Assembly: GCA_018713605.1 (NCBI GenBank)
Contig: DVOM01000024.1
Coordinates: forward strand, 1-64,000
Source: Scatacola_A faecigallinarum
GTDB lineage: Bacteria > Pseudomonadota > Alphaproteobacteria > RF32 > CAG-239
DNA length: 64,000 bases
Direction of reading: 5' to 3'
Part shown: positions 26,728 to 36,167 of the stretch, in pieces
Layout: every line of letters starts with the position of its first letter
Position numbering within the stretch: position 1 is the stretch's first letter
Position numbers and translations under genes: made by a program
Notes under the pieces: model-generated
Told to the model about the DNA's origin: nothing
The model's input: only the letters and a program-made list of their open reading frames with translations
The model's database searches: none

Positions 26728-28044
26728 TCAGGCAATGTGTTCAATTATGACCGGTTTGTTTACCGGTTTCTGTTCCGAAACGGTTATGCTGCGTCTGAGA
26801 TCTGCGGCGGCCTGTTGCCAGGACGTCTCATCAGCGGCATGAATAACGGCCAGCGGTCTGTGGGCGTCGACGTAATCGCCGATTTGGCAAAAGTCCGTAT
26901 AGCCGGTCGAGTAGTCAAGTTTCTGGTCCGGGGTAATGCGGCCGCCTTTGAGGCCGATAATGCTCAGGCCTATGTTCCGGGTCTGCATGGACGCAATCCA
27001 GCCGTCCTTTTCGGCGTACAGCGGTTTAACAACCGGGGCGCGGGGCAGATATCTGTCCGGGTAATCGCAGAAATCGACCGGGCCACCGAGCGCCGCTACC
27101 ATGCGGGCAAAAATTTCCAGTGCCCGGCCGGAAGACAATGCCTTTGTCAGTTTGTTCTCCGCTTCGGTTTCGTCTTTTGCCAGCTTGGCGGAAATCAGAA
27201 GTTCGGCGCAAAGCGCCATGGTGACTTTGTGCAGACGCGAATCGACGTCCTGCCCTTTAAGGTAAGCGACGGCTTCGGCGACTTCTACGGCATTGCCGGC
27301 GGTGCGGCCGAGAACCTGATTCATGTCGGTCAGGACGGCGGAGGTTTTGGTTCCGGCGCCGTTGGCGACGGTAACGATGGATTCTGCCAGCCGCCGCGCG
27401 TCGTCAAGATTATCCATAAAAGCGCCGTTGCCGCATTTGAGGTCCATAACCAGGCAGTTCAGTCCGGCGGCCAGTTTCTTGGACAAGATGGAAGCGGTTA
27501 TCAGTTCGACGGATTCAACTGTGCCGCAGACGTCGCGAATGGCATAAATTTTTTTGTCGGCCGGGGCCAGATTGCCGGTTTGCCCGATAATCGCGCAACC
27601 GACTTCGCGAACGGTTTGGCGGAACCGGTCGTTGTCCGGCGCGGTTTGATAGCCGGGAATGGAATCGAACTTGTCGAGCGTGCCGCCGGTATGTCCGAGC
27701 CCGCGGCCGGAAATCATCGGCACAAAACCGCCGCAGGCCGCAATCATCGGCGCCAGCATCAGGCTGACTTTGTCGCCGACGCCGCCGGAAGAGTGTTTGT
27801 CGACGACAGGCCCGTCAATGTCCGGCCATTGCAGCACGTCGCCGGAATCGCGCATGTTCAGCGTAAGCGCGACGGTTTCGTCTCGGGAAAAGCCGTTCAG
27901 AAAAATTGCCATGGTCAGGGCGGCGGTTTGGGCGTCGGCAATCGAACCGTCGGTTATGCCTTTGACGAAAAAGCCGATTTCTTCGCCGGTCAGCGTTTGG
28001 CGGCTGCGTTTTTTGCGAATGATTTCCTGCGGCAGAAAAGTCAT
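26728..28044 (-). CDS. deoA: Thymidine phosphorylase
   Basis: A 438-residue pyrimidine nucleoside phosphorylase that splits thymidine or deoxyuridine with phosphate into base and deoxyribose 1-phosphate. The phosphate-binding signature DKHSSGGVGDKVSL (about 82-95) and the start MTFLPQEIIRKKR are characteristic. SGRGLGHTGGTLDKFDSIPG contains the substrate-binding region. The length is normal for bacterial DeoA. Only one base separates it from the deoC stop, with GAGGATAC as ribosome site. Confidence 0.96.
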   Translation of the reverse strand: MTFLPQEIIRKKRSRQTLTGEEIGFFVKGITDGSIADAQTAALTMAIFLNGFSRDETVALTLNMRDSGDVLQWPDIDGPVVDKHSSGGVGDKVSLMLAPMIAACGGFVPMISGRGLGHTGGTLDKFDSIPGYQTAPDNDRFRQTVREVGCAIIGQTGNLAPADKKIYAIRDVCGTVESVELITASILSKKLAAGLNCLVMDLKCGNGAFMDNLDDARRLAESIVTVANGAGTKTSAVLTDMNQVLGRTAGNAVEVAEAVAYLKGQDVDSRLHKVTMALCAELLISAKLAKDETEAENKLTKALSSGRALEIFARMVAALGGPVDFCDYPDRYLPRAPVVKPLYAEKDGWIASMQTRNIGLSIIGLKGGRITPDQKLDYSTGYTDFCQIGDYVDAHRPLAVIHAADETSWQQAAADLRRSITVSEQKPVNKPVIIEHIA

Positions 28045-28045
28045 A

Positions 28046-28783
28046 TCAGTATCCTCTTTCTATTACTTCTATCAGATTGTCGAGCAGCGAACTGGCGCCG
28101 ATGCGGAAGTTGGACGGGCTTATCCATTTCCAGCCCATGATCGCGTTGGCAAGAACCAGATATTTTTTTGCGTCGTCGATGGTTTTGATGCCGCCGCTCG
28201 CCTTGAAACCGACATTGCGACGGCCGGAGGCGACGGTTTCCAGAATGACGTTGGCGGCTTCCGGCGTTGCCGAAACCGGCGTTTTGCCGGTGGAGGTTTT
28301 GATAAAGTTGGCGCCGTTGTCGATACAGATGCCGGCAGCGCGGGCAATCAGCGCGGCTTTTTCAATAACGCCGGTTTCCAGAATGATTTTGGAAGGATGT
28401 TTTTTGCCGGTAATTTTACTTATCAGGGCAACGAAGTCGGCACAGGTCTGATAATCGCCGGCAAGAAAGTTCCTGTACGGAAAGACGGCGTCGATTTCCA
28501 CGGCGCCCTTTTCGAGCGCGTATTCCGTTTCGGCACGGACTTTGCTCAGGTCGCTGCCGCCGTCGGGGAAGTTGACGACCGTGGCAAGTTTGACGCTGGT
28601 GCCGTCCAGCAGGCTTTTGGCCAGCGGCAGAAATTTCGGATATATGCAGACGGCGGCGACGTTGCCGTAGGGTGTCTGGGCTTTGGCGCAGAGCTTTTCA
28701 ATGCGGCTTTCGGTGTCGTCGTTGTTCAGCGACGTGAGGTCGAGCAGGCGGACGAGGTGTTTGGCGGCAGTAACGTCATCCAT
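28046..28783 (-). CDS. deoC: Deoxyribose-phosphate aldolase
   Basis: A 245-residue aldolase that cleaves deoxyribose 5-phosphate into acetaldehyde and glyceraldehyde-3-phosphate. The Schiff-base Lys lies in GANFIKTSTGKT, and VGFKASGGIKTIDDAKKYL contains the second conserved Lys. It resembles the E. coli length class, longer than the Bacillus type. Two bases separate it from punA. It provides the final step of the pathway encoded in this operon. Confidence 0.96.
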   Translation of the reverse strand: MDDVTAAKHLVRLLDLTSLNNDDTESRIEKLCAKAQTPYGNVAAVCIYPKFLPLAKSLLDGTSVKLATVVNFPDGGSDLSKVRAETEYALEKGAVEIDAVFPYRNFLAGDYQTCADFVALISKITGKKHPSKIILETGVIEKAALIARAAGICIDNGANFIKTSTGKTPVSATPEAANVILETVASGRRNVGFKASGGIKTIDDAKKYLVLANAIMGWKWISPSNFRIGASSLLDNLIEVIERGY

Positions 28784-28785
28784 GG

Positions 28786-29592
28786 CTAAATCTCCCGAAT
28801 ACAGGTTTTGACTAAGCGGATAAGGTTTGCGGAGGCCTTTTCGGCTTCACGCAGGGTTTCGGCATGGTTTAACGCGCCTTGTTTCAGGCCGCAGCCCAGA
28901 TTGACGATGACCGAAAAACCGAGAACCCTCATGCCGGAATGAACGGCACAGATAACTTCGGGAACGGTGGACATGCCGACAGCGTCGGCACCGAGAATCC
29001 GATAGGCGCGAACTTCGGCCGGGGTGTCGAAAGTCGGACCGCTGACCATCAGATAGACGCCTTCGGCCAGCGGGATGTTTTCCCGTGCGGCAATTTGTCT
29101 GACCCGGGTGCGGAGTTCCGCGTCATAGGCGTTGCTCATGTCGGGGAAACGGGGGCCGAAGGCGTCGTCGTTGGGACCGACAAGCGGGTTGGCGCCGCTG
29201 AGGTTGATATGGTCGGAAATCAACATAATCGTTCCGGCCGGCAGCTCCGCGGTCAGTGAACCGGAGGCATTGGTAACAATCAGGTTTTTTATGCCGAGCA
29301 GCTGAAACGCCTTGATGAAGGTGTTTATGCTCTGCGGGCTGTGACCCTCGTAAAGATGGACGCGTCCCTGCATGCAAAGTATGTCTTTGCCCTCAAGCCG
29401 GCCGATAATCAGGCGTCCTTTGTGTCCGCTGACGGTGCTTTGCGGAAAGCCTTCAATTTCGGCATAGGGGATAATGACCGGGTTTTCCACCAGATCGCCG
29501 AGCGCTCCCAGGCCGCTGCCGAGTATGACGGCGGTTTCTGGACTGTAGGCGCCGAGGCGGGCTTTGATTTGAGCGGCAATTTTCTCTATCAT
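28786..29592 (-). CDS. punA: Purine nucleoside phosphorylase (inosine-guanosine type)
   Basis: A 268-residue trimeric-type purine nucleoside phosphorylase. ILGSGLGALGDLVENP and TVSGHKGRLIIGRLEGK are the phosphate-binding region. VTNASGSLTAELPAGTIMLISDHINL holds the base-binding motif. VGMSTVPEVICAVHSGMRVLGFSVIVN follows. It converts inosine, guanosine and their deoxy forms to base and (deoxy)ribose 1-phosphate. The start overlaps cdd by 4 bp (ATGA) with AAGGAT upstream. Confidence 0.95.
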   Translation of the reverse strand: MIEKIAAQIKARLGAYSPETAVILGSGLGALGDLVENPVIIPYAEIEGFPQSTVSGHKGRLIIGRLEGKDILCMQGRVHLYEGHSPQSINTFIKAFQLLGIKNLIVTNASGSLTAELPAGTIMLISDHINLSGANPLVGPNDDAFGPRFPDMSNAYDAELRTRVRQIAARENIPLAEGVYLMVSGPTFDTPAEVRAYRILGADAVGMSTVPEVICAVHSGMRVLGFSVIVNLGCGLKQGALNHAETLREAEKASANLIRLVKTCIREI

Positions 29593-29999
29593 TTGGCAAG
29601 ATCCTTTTCATCAAAAGCGAAGGGCAGAAGTTCGGCGGCGGTGCAGGTTCTGCGGACCCCGGACGCGTCGGCCAGATGAACCAGCGTCTGCGGCGCGGAA
29701 AATTCCTTTATCCGCTGCCGGCAGGCGCCGCAGGGCGAAATCAGCTCCTTGCCGCTGCCCAAAATCAGAATTTCGGCAATTTCACGGCTGCCGCCGGCAA
29801 TCATGGCGGCAATGGCGCCGGTTTCGGCACAGCTGCCGCAGGGATATGACACGTTTTCGACGTTGCATCCGGCGTAAAAACGGCCGTCGCCGCTGAGAAC
29901 GGCAGCGCCGACCGCAAACCGCGAATAGGGAGCATAGGCGTTTTTCATTGCCGCGGAGGCGAGTTCAAACAGCTTGGGGATATTATTCATTTCTTGCAT
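29589..29999 (-). CDS. cdd: Cytidine deaminase
   Basis: A 136-residue zinc cytidine deaminase that converts (deoxy)cytidine to (deoxy)uridine, feeding DeoA. The Cys-Ala-Glu motif CGSCAETGAIAAMI and the second zinc pair PCGACRQRIKEF are present, with substrate motif GAAVLSGDGRFYAGCNVEN. AAGGGAAAT stands before the first ATG, favouring it over a second Met three codons later. It is the first gene of the six-gene operon. Confidence 0.95.
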   Translation of the reverse strand: MQEMNNIPKLFELASAAMKNAYAPYSRFAVGAAVLSGDGRFYAGCNVENVSYPCGSCAETGAIAAMIAGGSREIAEILILGSGKELISPCGACRQRIKEFSAPQTLVHLADASGVRRTCTAAELLPFAFDEKDLAK

Positions 30000-30037
30000 A
30001 TTTCCCTTAAAATGTTTATTAATTAATTTATGTTTTA

Positions 30038-30066
30038 ATACTATATACAGTTTGCGGATTTAGCAA
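30038..30066 (-). promoter_or_regulatory. Candidate promoter of the nucleoside-salvage operon
   Basis: TTGCTA (30066-30061), a 17-nt spacer and TAGTAT (30043-30038) lie 39 nt upstream of cdd on the minus strand. The -10 box is imperfect. No clear operator palindrome of the DeoR or CytR kind was recognised. Confidence 0.4.
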
Positions 30067-30109
30067 AGATTATTTTAACTTTTTGCATTACCGGCGGGGG
30101 AGAAAAGTT

Positions 30110-33100
30110 TTGAAAAAGGCGGCAATCATTATACTGGCGGTGTTAGTTCTGGCAGTCGGCGGCGTATCGGCCTATGTGGCGATGATTGACTGGAATGAGC
30201 ACAAGGACCAGATTGCCGCGCAGTTTTCGGAAGTGAGCGGCAAACGCGTCGTTTTTGAGGGACCGGTCAGCTTCAAGATTTTTCCGTCGCCGGACCTGAC
30301 CGCCTCCAATATCAAGATTTACAGCCGCGAGGGCGTCAATCAGGACGTGCCGCTGGCGACCATTGACCGGCTGGTGGCCAAACTGTCGCTGTGGCCGCTG
30401 CTGAAAGGCAACTTCGAAGTCAAGATGATGTCGCTGATTGAGCCGAAGATTTTGATGGACGTTGACGACAACGGCCGATTAAACTGGCAGTCGTCGATTA
30501 CGGAAGAACAGAAGCTTAATCTGGACAATGTGGAAATAAAGCTCGACAGCGTGCTGCTGGAAAAAGCGACGCTGAATTTCGTCAATGCCAAGCATGATGT
30601 TGACATCAAGCTGGAGAATCTGAATGCGGAAGTGATTGCACCGAGCATCTTCGGTCCGTACCGTATTGAAGGCAGCTATATCAAGGACAACAATCCGGAA
30701 GGCTTCGCCATGTCGCTGGGACGGTTTTCGGAAAGTTTTGCGACATCGGTCAATTTTGTGCTGAACCATCCTACTTCGGAAACCTTTGTCCGTTTTGACG
30801 GTTCGATACTGCTGAAGAACGATGCGATTAACGGCAACCTGATTGTCGAATCGAAAAAACCGGTCGACTTCATCAACAAAAACTTCAAAGACGTCAATCT
30901 GGGCACGGCGTATGATTATCCGCTGGCTTTGTCGATGCAGCTGGACACCAATAAAACCAAAGCTTCCCTGTCAAATATCGTTGTGAAGTACGGAACGACG
31001 GCCGGTGCCGGAAATATTCTGATTCCGCTTGCGGAAGAATATGCCGACGAGGACGAGGAACCGTCCCGGCGGCGGGCGGAAATCGGTTTTGAAATGACCG
31101 ACTTTGATTTAACGCCGATTGCGGCGGCGCTGAAAGCCGGTTATGAGAAGTACGGCGCGGAAGGGGCGGCTTATAATCCGCAGCTTAAGTTTGATTTTAT
31201 TGCCGACTTGAAATCCATCAACACGACCTATAACGGCCAGACGTTGAAAAACTTCAACCTGAGCGCCGATTATCTGGACAACCAGCTGACTCTCCGTAAT
31301 CTGAGCGCGACGCTGCCCGGCGAAACGGAATTTAAGGTTACCGGCGACGTGTTTGCCGACAATGATGAGCTTACCTATTCGCTGCAACCCGAATATACGA
31401 CCAATGATTTGCAGAAACTGCTGGGCTGGCTGGGATATCAGGTTAATCAGGTAACGCAGGCGACCTATAAGCGCAGCACCGGCGACGCAACCGTGGAAGG
31501 AACGCTGAAAACGGTAAAGGTTTCGCCGTACGAAATCAGTGTCGACAAGAGTTCTTTTTCCGGCAATATGGGCATTATTACCGGCGAGAGGCCGAATGTC
31601 TTTCTTGAGGTTAATGCCGACAGCGTTAACTTTGACAATTATATTCCGCCGCTGCCGGCCGAAGAGCAAGGCGGCACCCTTGCCGAAAAAATTAACCGCC
31701 GTTTTGCCAGACTTGGTTTCCTGAATGATTTCGACATGCGGCTTTTCGGTAAAATCGGGCTGGGCATTTATGAGAACATTCCGTTTGAAAATACGCAGTT
31801 TGACATGGATACGGCGCAGGGCGTGCTGACGGTTTCGAAACTTAATGTCGGGGCAGTGGCCAATGCGGCGGTTGACGTTTCCGGCGTGTTGAAGGGCATG
31901 GGACAGTCGTTGCAGTTTGAAAATCTGAAGTATAGTCTGGAGACCAAGGATTTGGCATCTTTTCTGAACAAATTTACGCTGCCGCTGCCGAATGCCGATT
32001 TGAAAAAACTCAAAAACTTCAGTTCTAAGGGCATTTTAACCGGCAGTCCGGAACTTATGGCAATGAAGACGGTCTCACGTTTGGAAAACATTGATTTCAT
32101 TTATGGCGGGCAGGCCGGAAAGCAGAATGGGCAGTGGGTTTTTGCGGGAGAGGTTGATCTGAAGGCACCGGATTTTGTTCAGCTGGTTAACGATTTTAAC
32201 TTTAACTACAAGCCCAAGGCCTTTTCGCTGGGGATTTTTACGCTGGCGTCCAAAGTTTCGGGAACCGCCGACAAATTCAGGCTTACCGGTCTGAATGCCT
32301 TTGTCGGTTCCAACAATTTTAAAGGCGAGCTGGCTGTTGACCGCAGCCTGGGGCGTCCGAACATTACGGCTCGGATGGACGTTAACAAGTTTGAACTGGA
32401 GCGCTTTTTTTACAATGATGCGCCGAGTCAGGAGAATAAGGTTAATTTCCGCGCCGGCGAAGCCGAGAATGCCGCTTTTGTTGCCCGTCCGTTTTTGGAC
32501 AAGAGCAAAATCAATTATGATTTTTACAAAACGTTTGATCTGAACGGAAACTTTAAAATTGCGTCGCTGACATACAAAAACGAGGATTTCAGAAATGCGG
32601 CACTGAACGGCGTTCTGAAAGACGGGGTGTTGATGCTTGGCAATTTTGCCGCGGATTACAACGGCGGACAGGTTTCGGGCAATGCCGAACTCGGTATGGT
32701 CGATGTGCCGTATCTGAAGGGCGAACTTAATCTGCAAGGGCAGAAAATGGCGGAAAAAAGCTGGAGCGGCAGCGTGTACGGCATAAAATCGGGAATTTTG
32801 TCCGCACAGGCCGCTTTTTATACCGGCGCCGCTTCCGAAGAAGAAATGCTGACCGGTCTGGGCGCAGACATCAGCTATACGGTTGAAGCGCCGGTCGTCA
32901 AGGGCTGGAATTTAAGCGTCGTTGATACAGACCTGAAAAAACGCGACCGTTCGGACGGGCTGGCGGCGCTGGTACAGGAGAATCTGCAAAAAGGCGAAAC
33001 GGCCTTTGCGCGCGCTGCCGGCAAAGTTAAAATCGTGAATGCGCAATATACTTTTGAAAACGCGGTCTTTGAGGCGCCGGGCTGGACGGTGTCCATGACC

Positions 33101-34477
33101 GACAAAGGCAGTCTGGACACCTGGGACATGGATGCGGGCTTTACGGTAACTTTTCCCGGCGGCAAGGTCAAACCGTTCGGCTTTGCAATGACCGGTCCGA
33201 TGATTTCGCCGGCTCTGACCGTTGACGTCAAGGCGATTACCGATACCTACGACGCTCACTGGGAAAAGGTTGCCGCGGACAAAAAGGCTGCGGAGGATGC
33301 CCGCAAGGCACATCTGAAGGCTCTGATGGACGAGCAGCAGAATTATGCCAAGAACATTCAGCAGCGTTTGTTCAAAGACGTTATTCCGGAACTGGAAGCG
33401 CGTCGCAAAATGACGACGGACGCCGATATTCTGGCTAAATACAAAGAGATTGACGACCGGGTCAAAGAAGTCAGCAAAGGTTTGGACGAGGTTATTGTTC
33501 AGGGACTGGTTCCCGAGTTCGACGAAAGCCTGCCGAAGGCGCTCGGTGAGAAAAATTCGCAGCTGGACGACCGTTCAGCCGGATTTAAAAACGAAATACT
33601 CGGCGTTTATGAGCAGGACGTTAAAAAGAGAATCAACGGTTTCTACAACAAAATCGTCGACAATTACAACCGCTCGAAAGCGGATGTCAACACTTACCGT
33701 GACAACTACGGCGTTTTCGGCCGGCGTCTGGCGATGATTAAGACCATGCTGGACATAGAACAGGACGACCGGGTCATCGAAATGAAAAAAGAAATTGAGG
33801 ACAGGCTGCTGGCGCTGGACGCGGTCAATACGCAGGTAGTCAAAGACTATATCTTTATGCAGAACAGTCATGATCTCGGGCAGTTGGAAGATTATGCCGC
33901 CAAAATTGCCGGCCTGGAGGTGCAGTCGGCGGAGGATTTGAAACTGCTGAATGAAAAAATCGAAGCGCTGTTCAAGTATTCGGAGGAAATTACGTCGGCA
34001 GAAGAAAAAGCTTATGACGAAAAGCTCAAGCAAGAGGAAATCAAGAAAAAGCTGGAGGAAAACACCGGCAAAATTTCAGGCGCGCGGGGAGAGGACATTA
34101 CGGTAACGCGCGATATTGAAGAAATTGAAAAGATGGAAGCCGCCAAGATGAAAGAGGATATTCCGGTTCTGGATTTCAGCGGCAAAACGCCGAGCGGAAT
34201 CGTCAAGAAACCGACGATAATTCTGGAAGGCGAAACAGCAGCGGAAACTGACAATGCGACTTCGGGGAGCGTCAGGATATGGCAGAAACTCGAACCGGTC
34301 GGGCGAACATTTCCGGAGGTCTTGAAAGCAGAGGAAAACGTTGTTTCGGCGCCGGTCGAAACAACGGAAAAAACGGTTGCGGCAGAGCCGGCGTCTGAGC
34401 CCGAAAAGCCTCTGCTGAAGCAGACTCTGGGCGAAATTTCCAAAGCTTCGGGCAAAATAATCAGGGTAGACGATTAA
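30110..34477 (+). CDS. Large AsmA-family envelope protein with coiled-coil C-terminus
   Basis: A 1455-residue AsmA-like protein. I choose the TTG at 30110 because GGGGGAG stands 7 nt before it and the N-terminus becomes KKAAIIILAVLVLAVGGVSAYV, a single membrane anchor. The next about 1000 residues carry AsmA-type features (VSGKRVVFEGPVSFKIFPSP, then repeated beta-rich segments such as LNLQGQKMAEKSWSG). The family builds long periplasmic grooves implicated in lipid transport to, or organisation of, the outer membrane. Residues about 1050-1320 are Lys/Glu-rich and look like a long coiled coil, unusual for the family. An acidic, Pro/Ala/Thr-rich tail follows. Confidence 0.85.
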   Translation: MKKAAIIILAVLVLAVGGVSAYVAMIDWNEHKDQIAAQFSEVSGKRVVFEGPVSFKIFPSPDLTASNIKIYSREGVNQDVPLATIDRLVAKLSLWPLLKGNFEVKMMSLIEPKILMDVDDNGRLNWQSSITEEQKLNLDNVEIKLDSVLLEKATLNFVNAKHDVDIKLENLNAEVIAPSIFGPYRIEGSYIKDNNPEGFAMSLGRFSESFATSVNFVLNHPTSETFVRFDGSILLKNDAINGNLIVESKKPVDFINKNFKDVNLGTAYDYPLALSMQLDTNKTKASLSNIVVKYGTTAGAGNILIPLAEEYADEDEEPSRRRAEIGFEMTDFDLTPIAAALKAGYEKYGAEGAAYNPQLKFDFIADLKSINTTYNGQTLKNFNLSADYLDNQLTLRNLSATLPGETEFKVTGDVFADNDELTYSLQPEYTTNDLQKLLGWLGYQVNQVTQATYKRSTGDATVEGTLKTVKVSPYEISVDKSSFSGNMGIITGERPNVFLEVNADSVNFDNYIPPLPAEEQGGTLAEKINRRFARLGFLNDFDMRLFGKIGLGIYENIPFENTQFDMDTAQGVLTVSKLNVGAVANAAVDVSGVLKGMGQSLQFENLKYSLETKDLASFLNKFTLPLPNADLKKLKNFSSKGILTGSPELMAMKTVSRLENIDFIYGGQAGKQNGQWVFAGEVDLKAPDFVQLVNDFNFNYKPKAFSLGIFTLASKVSGTADKFRLTGLNAFVGSNNFKGELAVDRSLGRPNITARMDVNKFELERFFYNDAPSQENKVNFRAGEAENAAFVARPFLDKSKINYDFYKTFDLNGNFKIASLTYKNEDFRNAALNGVLKDGVLMLGNFAADYNGGQVSGNAELGMVDVPYLKGELNLQGQKMAEKSWSGSVYGIKSGILSAQAAFYTGAASEEEMLTGLGADISYTVEAPVVKGWNLSVVDTDLKKRDRSDGLAALVQENLQKGETAFARAAGKVKIVNAQYTFENAVFEAPGWTVSMTDKGSLDTWDMDAGFTVTFPGGKVKPFGFAMTGPMISPALTVDVKAITDTYDAHWEKVAADKKAAEDARKAHLKALMDEQQNYAKNIQQRLFKDVIPELEARRKMTTDADILAKYKEIDDRVKEVSKGLDEVIVQGLVPEFDESLPKALGEKNSQLDDRSAGFKNEILGVYEQDVKKRINGFYNKIVDNYNRSKADVNTYRDNYGVFGRRLAMIKTMLDIEQDDRVIEMKKEIEDRLLALDAVNTQVVKDYIFMQNSHDLGQLEDYAAKIAGLEVQSAEDLKLLNEKIEALFKYSEEITSAEEKAYDEKLKQEEIKKKLEENTGKISGARGEDITVTRDIEEIEKMEAAKMKEDIPVLDFSGKTPSGIVKKPTIILEGETAAETDNATSGSVRIWQKLEPVGRTFPEVLKAEENVVSAPVETTEKTVAAEPASEPEKPLLKQTLGEISKASGKIIRVDD

Positions 34478-34523
34478 AATCAGACTCTTTTGACTTAAGG
34501 GTTGTGCAAGGGTTGTTTTTGGC

Positions 34524-34551
34524 TTGTCGAATCGTTTTTTTATGATATGAT
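34524..34551 (+). promoter_or_regulatory. Candidate promoter of galU
   Basis: TTGTCG (34524-34529), a 16-nt spacer and TATGAT (34546-34551) precede the galU ATG by 40 nt. Confidence 0.5.
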
Positions 34552-34591
34552 TTTGGGCATTGTGTAACATTATGTATTATTGGAGTTTTAC

Positions 34592-35482
34592 ATGATAAAA
34601 AAACCTGAAGTTTGTATTTTGCCCGTAGCCGGACTTTCAACCAGAAACCTTCCGGCAACAAAAGCTCTTCACAAAGGGTTTCTTACCCTCGACAGTCTGC
34701 CGATTATTCAGTATGCGGTTGATGCCTGTGCGGAAATCGGGGTTAAGGAAATTGTTTTCATCTACAGTGACCAGTCCTGCAAACATTTGTTTGAAACCTA
34801 TTTCAAACCTTATCCGTGGCTGGAAAACCATTTAAAAGAAAAAAACAAGCTTGATCTTCTGAAAGTCATTCAGGACATTATTCCGCACGGCATGAAGTTT
34901 TCTTTTGCCGAGCAGAAGGAACCCAAAGGCAATGGCCATGCCATTCTGATGGCCAGGGAGATCGTCGGCGACCGTGACTTTATCGTAATGTGGCCGGATG
35001 ACGTATATATCAATATTCACGGCGACGGTATTCTGAAACAGCTGCTTAAAGTTTATGACGAATACGGCGGCATGGTTGAGAATATCATGGAATTTCCGCG
35101 CGAACAGATGACCCGTTACGGTGCTCTGGTCGGCGCGGTTCGCGACGGCCGGGTCGTTCATGCCAAAGGCCTGGTCGAGAAGCCGAAGCTTGAAGAAGTT
35201 CCGTCAAACTACGCCAGCATGGGGCCGTATATTCTGCCGAACGTGATTATGGACATTCTGCCTGAGGTCAGCAAAGGTTCCAACGGCGAAATCAATCTGA
35301 CCGACGCCATGAATCTGGCGGCGGCGCGCGGTGTCAAACTCAGCGGCGTTCTTTGTGACGCTATGAGGTTTGACTGCGGCACCAACAAGGATTTGGCATA
35401 TTCCGACCTTAAGCTCAAATTGATGCGCAATCCGGAGATGCGGGCTTATGCAAAGGATTTGCTGGATACGATGTTCGTTTAA
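34592..35482 (+). CDS. galU: UTP-glucose-1-phosphate uridylyltransferase
   Basis: A 296-residue nucleotidyltransferase of the GalU family, making UDP-glucose for envelope polysaccharides. The N-terminal motif reads LPVAGLSTRNLPATKALHK where GalU usually has GLGTRFLPATKAIPKEM, so a Gly is Ser and the KEM part is altered. QKEPKGNGHAILMAREIV, VMWPDDVYI and GLVEKPKLEEVPSNYASMGPYIL match the family. The ATG at 34592 follows TGGAG. It might instead be a relative with another sugar substrate. It is a single gene ending in a shared terminator. Confidence 0.82.
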   Translation: MIKKPEVCILPVAGLSTRNLPATKALHKGFLTLDSLPIIQYAVDACAEIGVKEIVFIYSDQSCKHLFETYFKPYPWLENHLKEKNKLDLLKVIQDIIPHGMKFSFAEQKEPKGNGHAILMAREIVGDRDFIVMWPDDVYINIHGDGILKQLLKVYDEYGGMVENIMEFPREQMTRYGALVGAVRDGRVVHAKGLVEKPKLEEVPSNYASMGPYILPNVIMDILPEVSKGSNGEINLTDAMNLAAARGVKLSGVLCDAMRFDCGTNKDLAYSDLKLKLMRNPEMRAYAKDLLDTMFV

Positions 35483-35503
35483 TGCGGAATAACGGAGAGT
35501 GAT

Positions 35504-35535
35504 AAAAAAGACCGGAATTGTCCGGTCTTTTTTTG
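35504..35535. terminator. Bidirectional terminator between galU and atpF
   Basis: AAGACCGGA-ATTG-TCCGGTCTT (about 35509-35530) with A6 to the left and T7 to the right. It serves galU on the plus strand and the end of the F0 operon on the minus strand. Confidence 0.9.
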
Positions 35536-35558
35536 TATGAAAATGTTTTTGAAACCGT

Positions 35559-36167
35559 TTACAGTCTGGTTATCAGGCTGATGGAATCGTCAATCAGCTT
35601 ATTTTGTGTTTTGGCATCCAAATTTTTGACAATGGCAGCTTTGACCGTTTTGATGGTAAGTTCACTGGTCAAATCGGAAATTTCTCTGGCCGCCTTTTCT
35701 TTAGATGCGGTAATCCGGTCTTCGGCCTCTTTTTCCTTAATTTTCATTTCTTCTTCAAGTTTGGCGAGGTTTTCTTTTTTGAGATATTCGATTTCTTTCT
35801 GCGATTTGTTTAATATTGCCTGTGCTTCCTTATCGGCGTTAAGAAATTTTTTTTCATAATCGGCCAGCAGTTTCTGCGCTTCGTCGCGGAGTTCGGCCGC
35901 GTCGTGGATGCGTTTGGTTATGTTGTCAATGCGTTTGTTCAGCATTGAGCGAACCAGCCTGCCGACCGGTCCGGCCAGCAGCAGGACGACCAGAACGAAA
36001 GCTACGCCGACCCAGAATTCGGCGCTTTGATAGAAGATTTCCTCGTGACCGTGAAGTTGTTCGGCGGTGTTCTCAATTATGCCGGAAACGTCATCGGCAG
36101 CCTGCATAACCGCGTTTTGTGCGGCGTCGATGATTTCTTTGCCGGAATTAATGTTTTCGGTGGTCAT
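35559..36167 (-). CDS. atpF: ATP synthase F0 subunit b
   Basis: A 202-residue b-type subunit of the peripheral stalk. One membrane helix (about 50-67, FWVGVAFVLVVLLLAGPVG) is followed by a long charged coiled coil (about 80-185). The N-terminus is unusually long (about 45 residues before the helix). Two b-type genes occur in tandem, as in alphaproteobacteria and phototrophs, forming a b-b' heterodimer. The start overlaps the b' gene by 4 bp (ATGA). It is the last gene of the F0 operon. Confidence 0.92.
   Translation of the reverse strand: MTTENINSGKEIIDAAQNAVMQAADDVSGIIENTAEQLHGHEEIFYQSAEFWVGVAFVLVVLLLAGPVGRLVRSMLNKRIDNITKRIHDAAELRDEAQKLLADYEKKFLNADKEAQAILNKSQKEIEYLKKENLAKLEEEMKIKEKEAEDRITASKEKAAREISDLTSELTIKTVKAAIVKNLDAKTQNKLIDDSISLITRL

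Noticed and set aside
30083..30109. Upstream TTG start for the AsmA-like protein
   Set aside because: It lies before the GGGGGAG ribosome site and would add nine basic residues ahead of the membrane anchor; the TTG at 30110 fits better.
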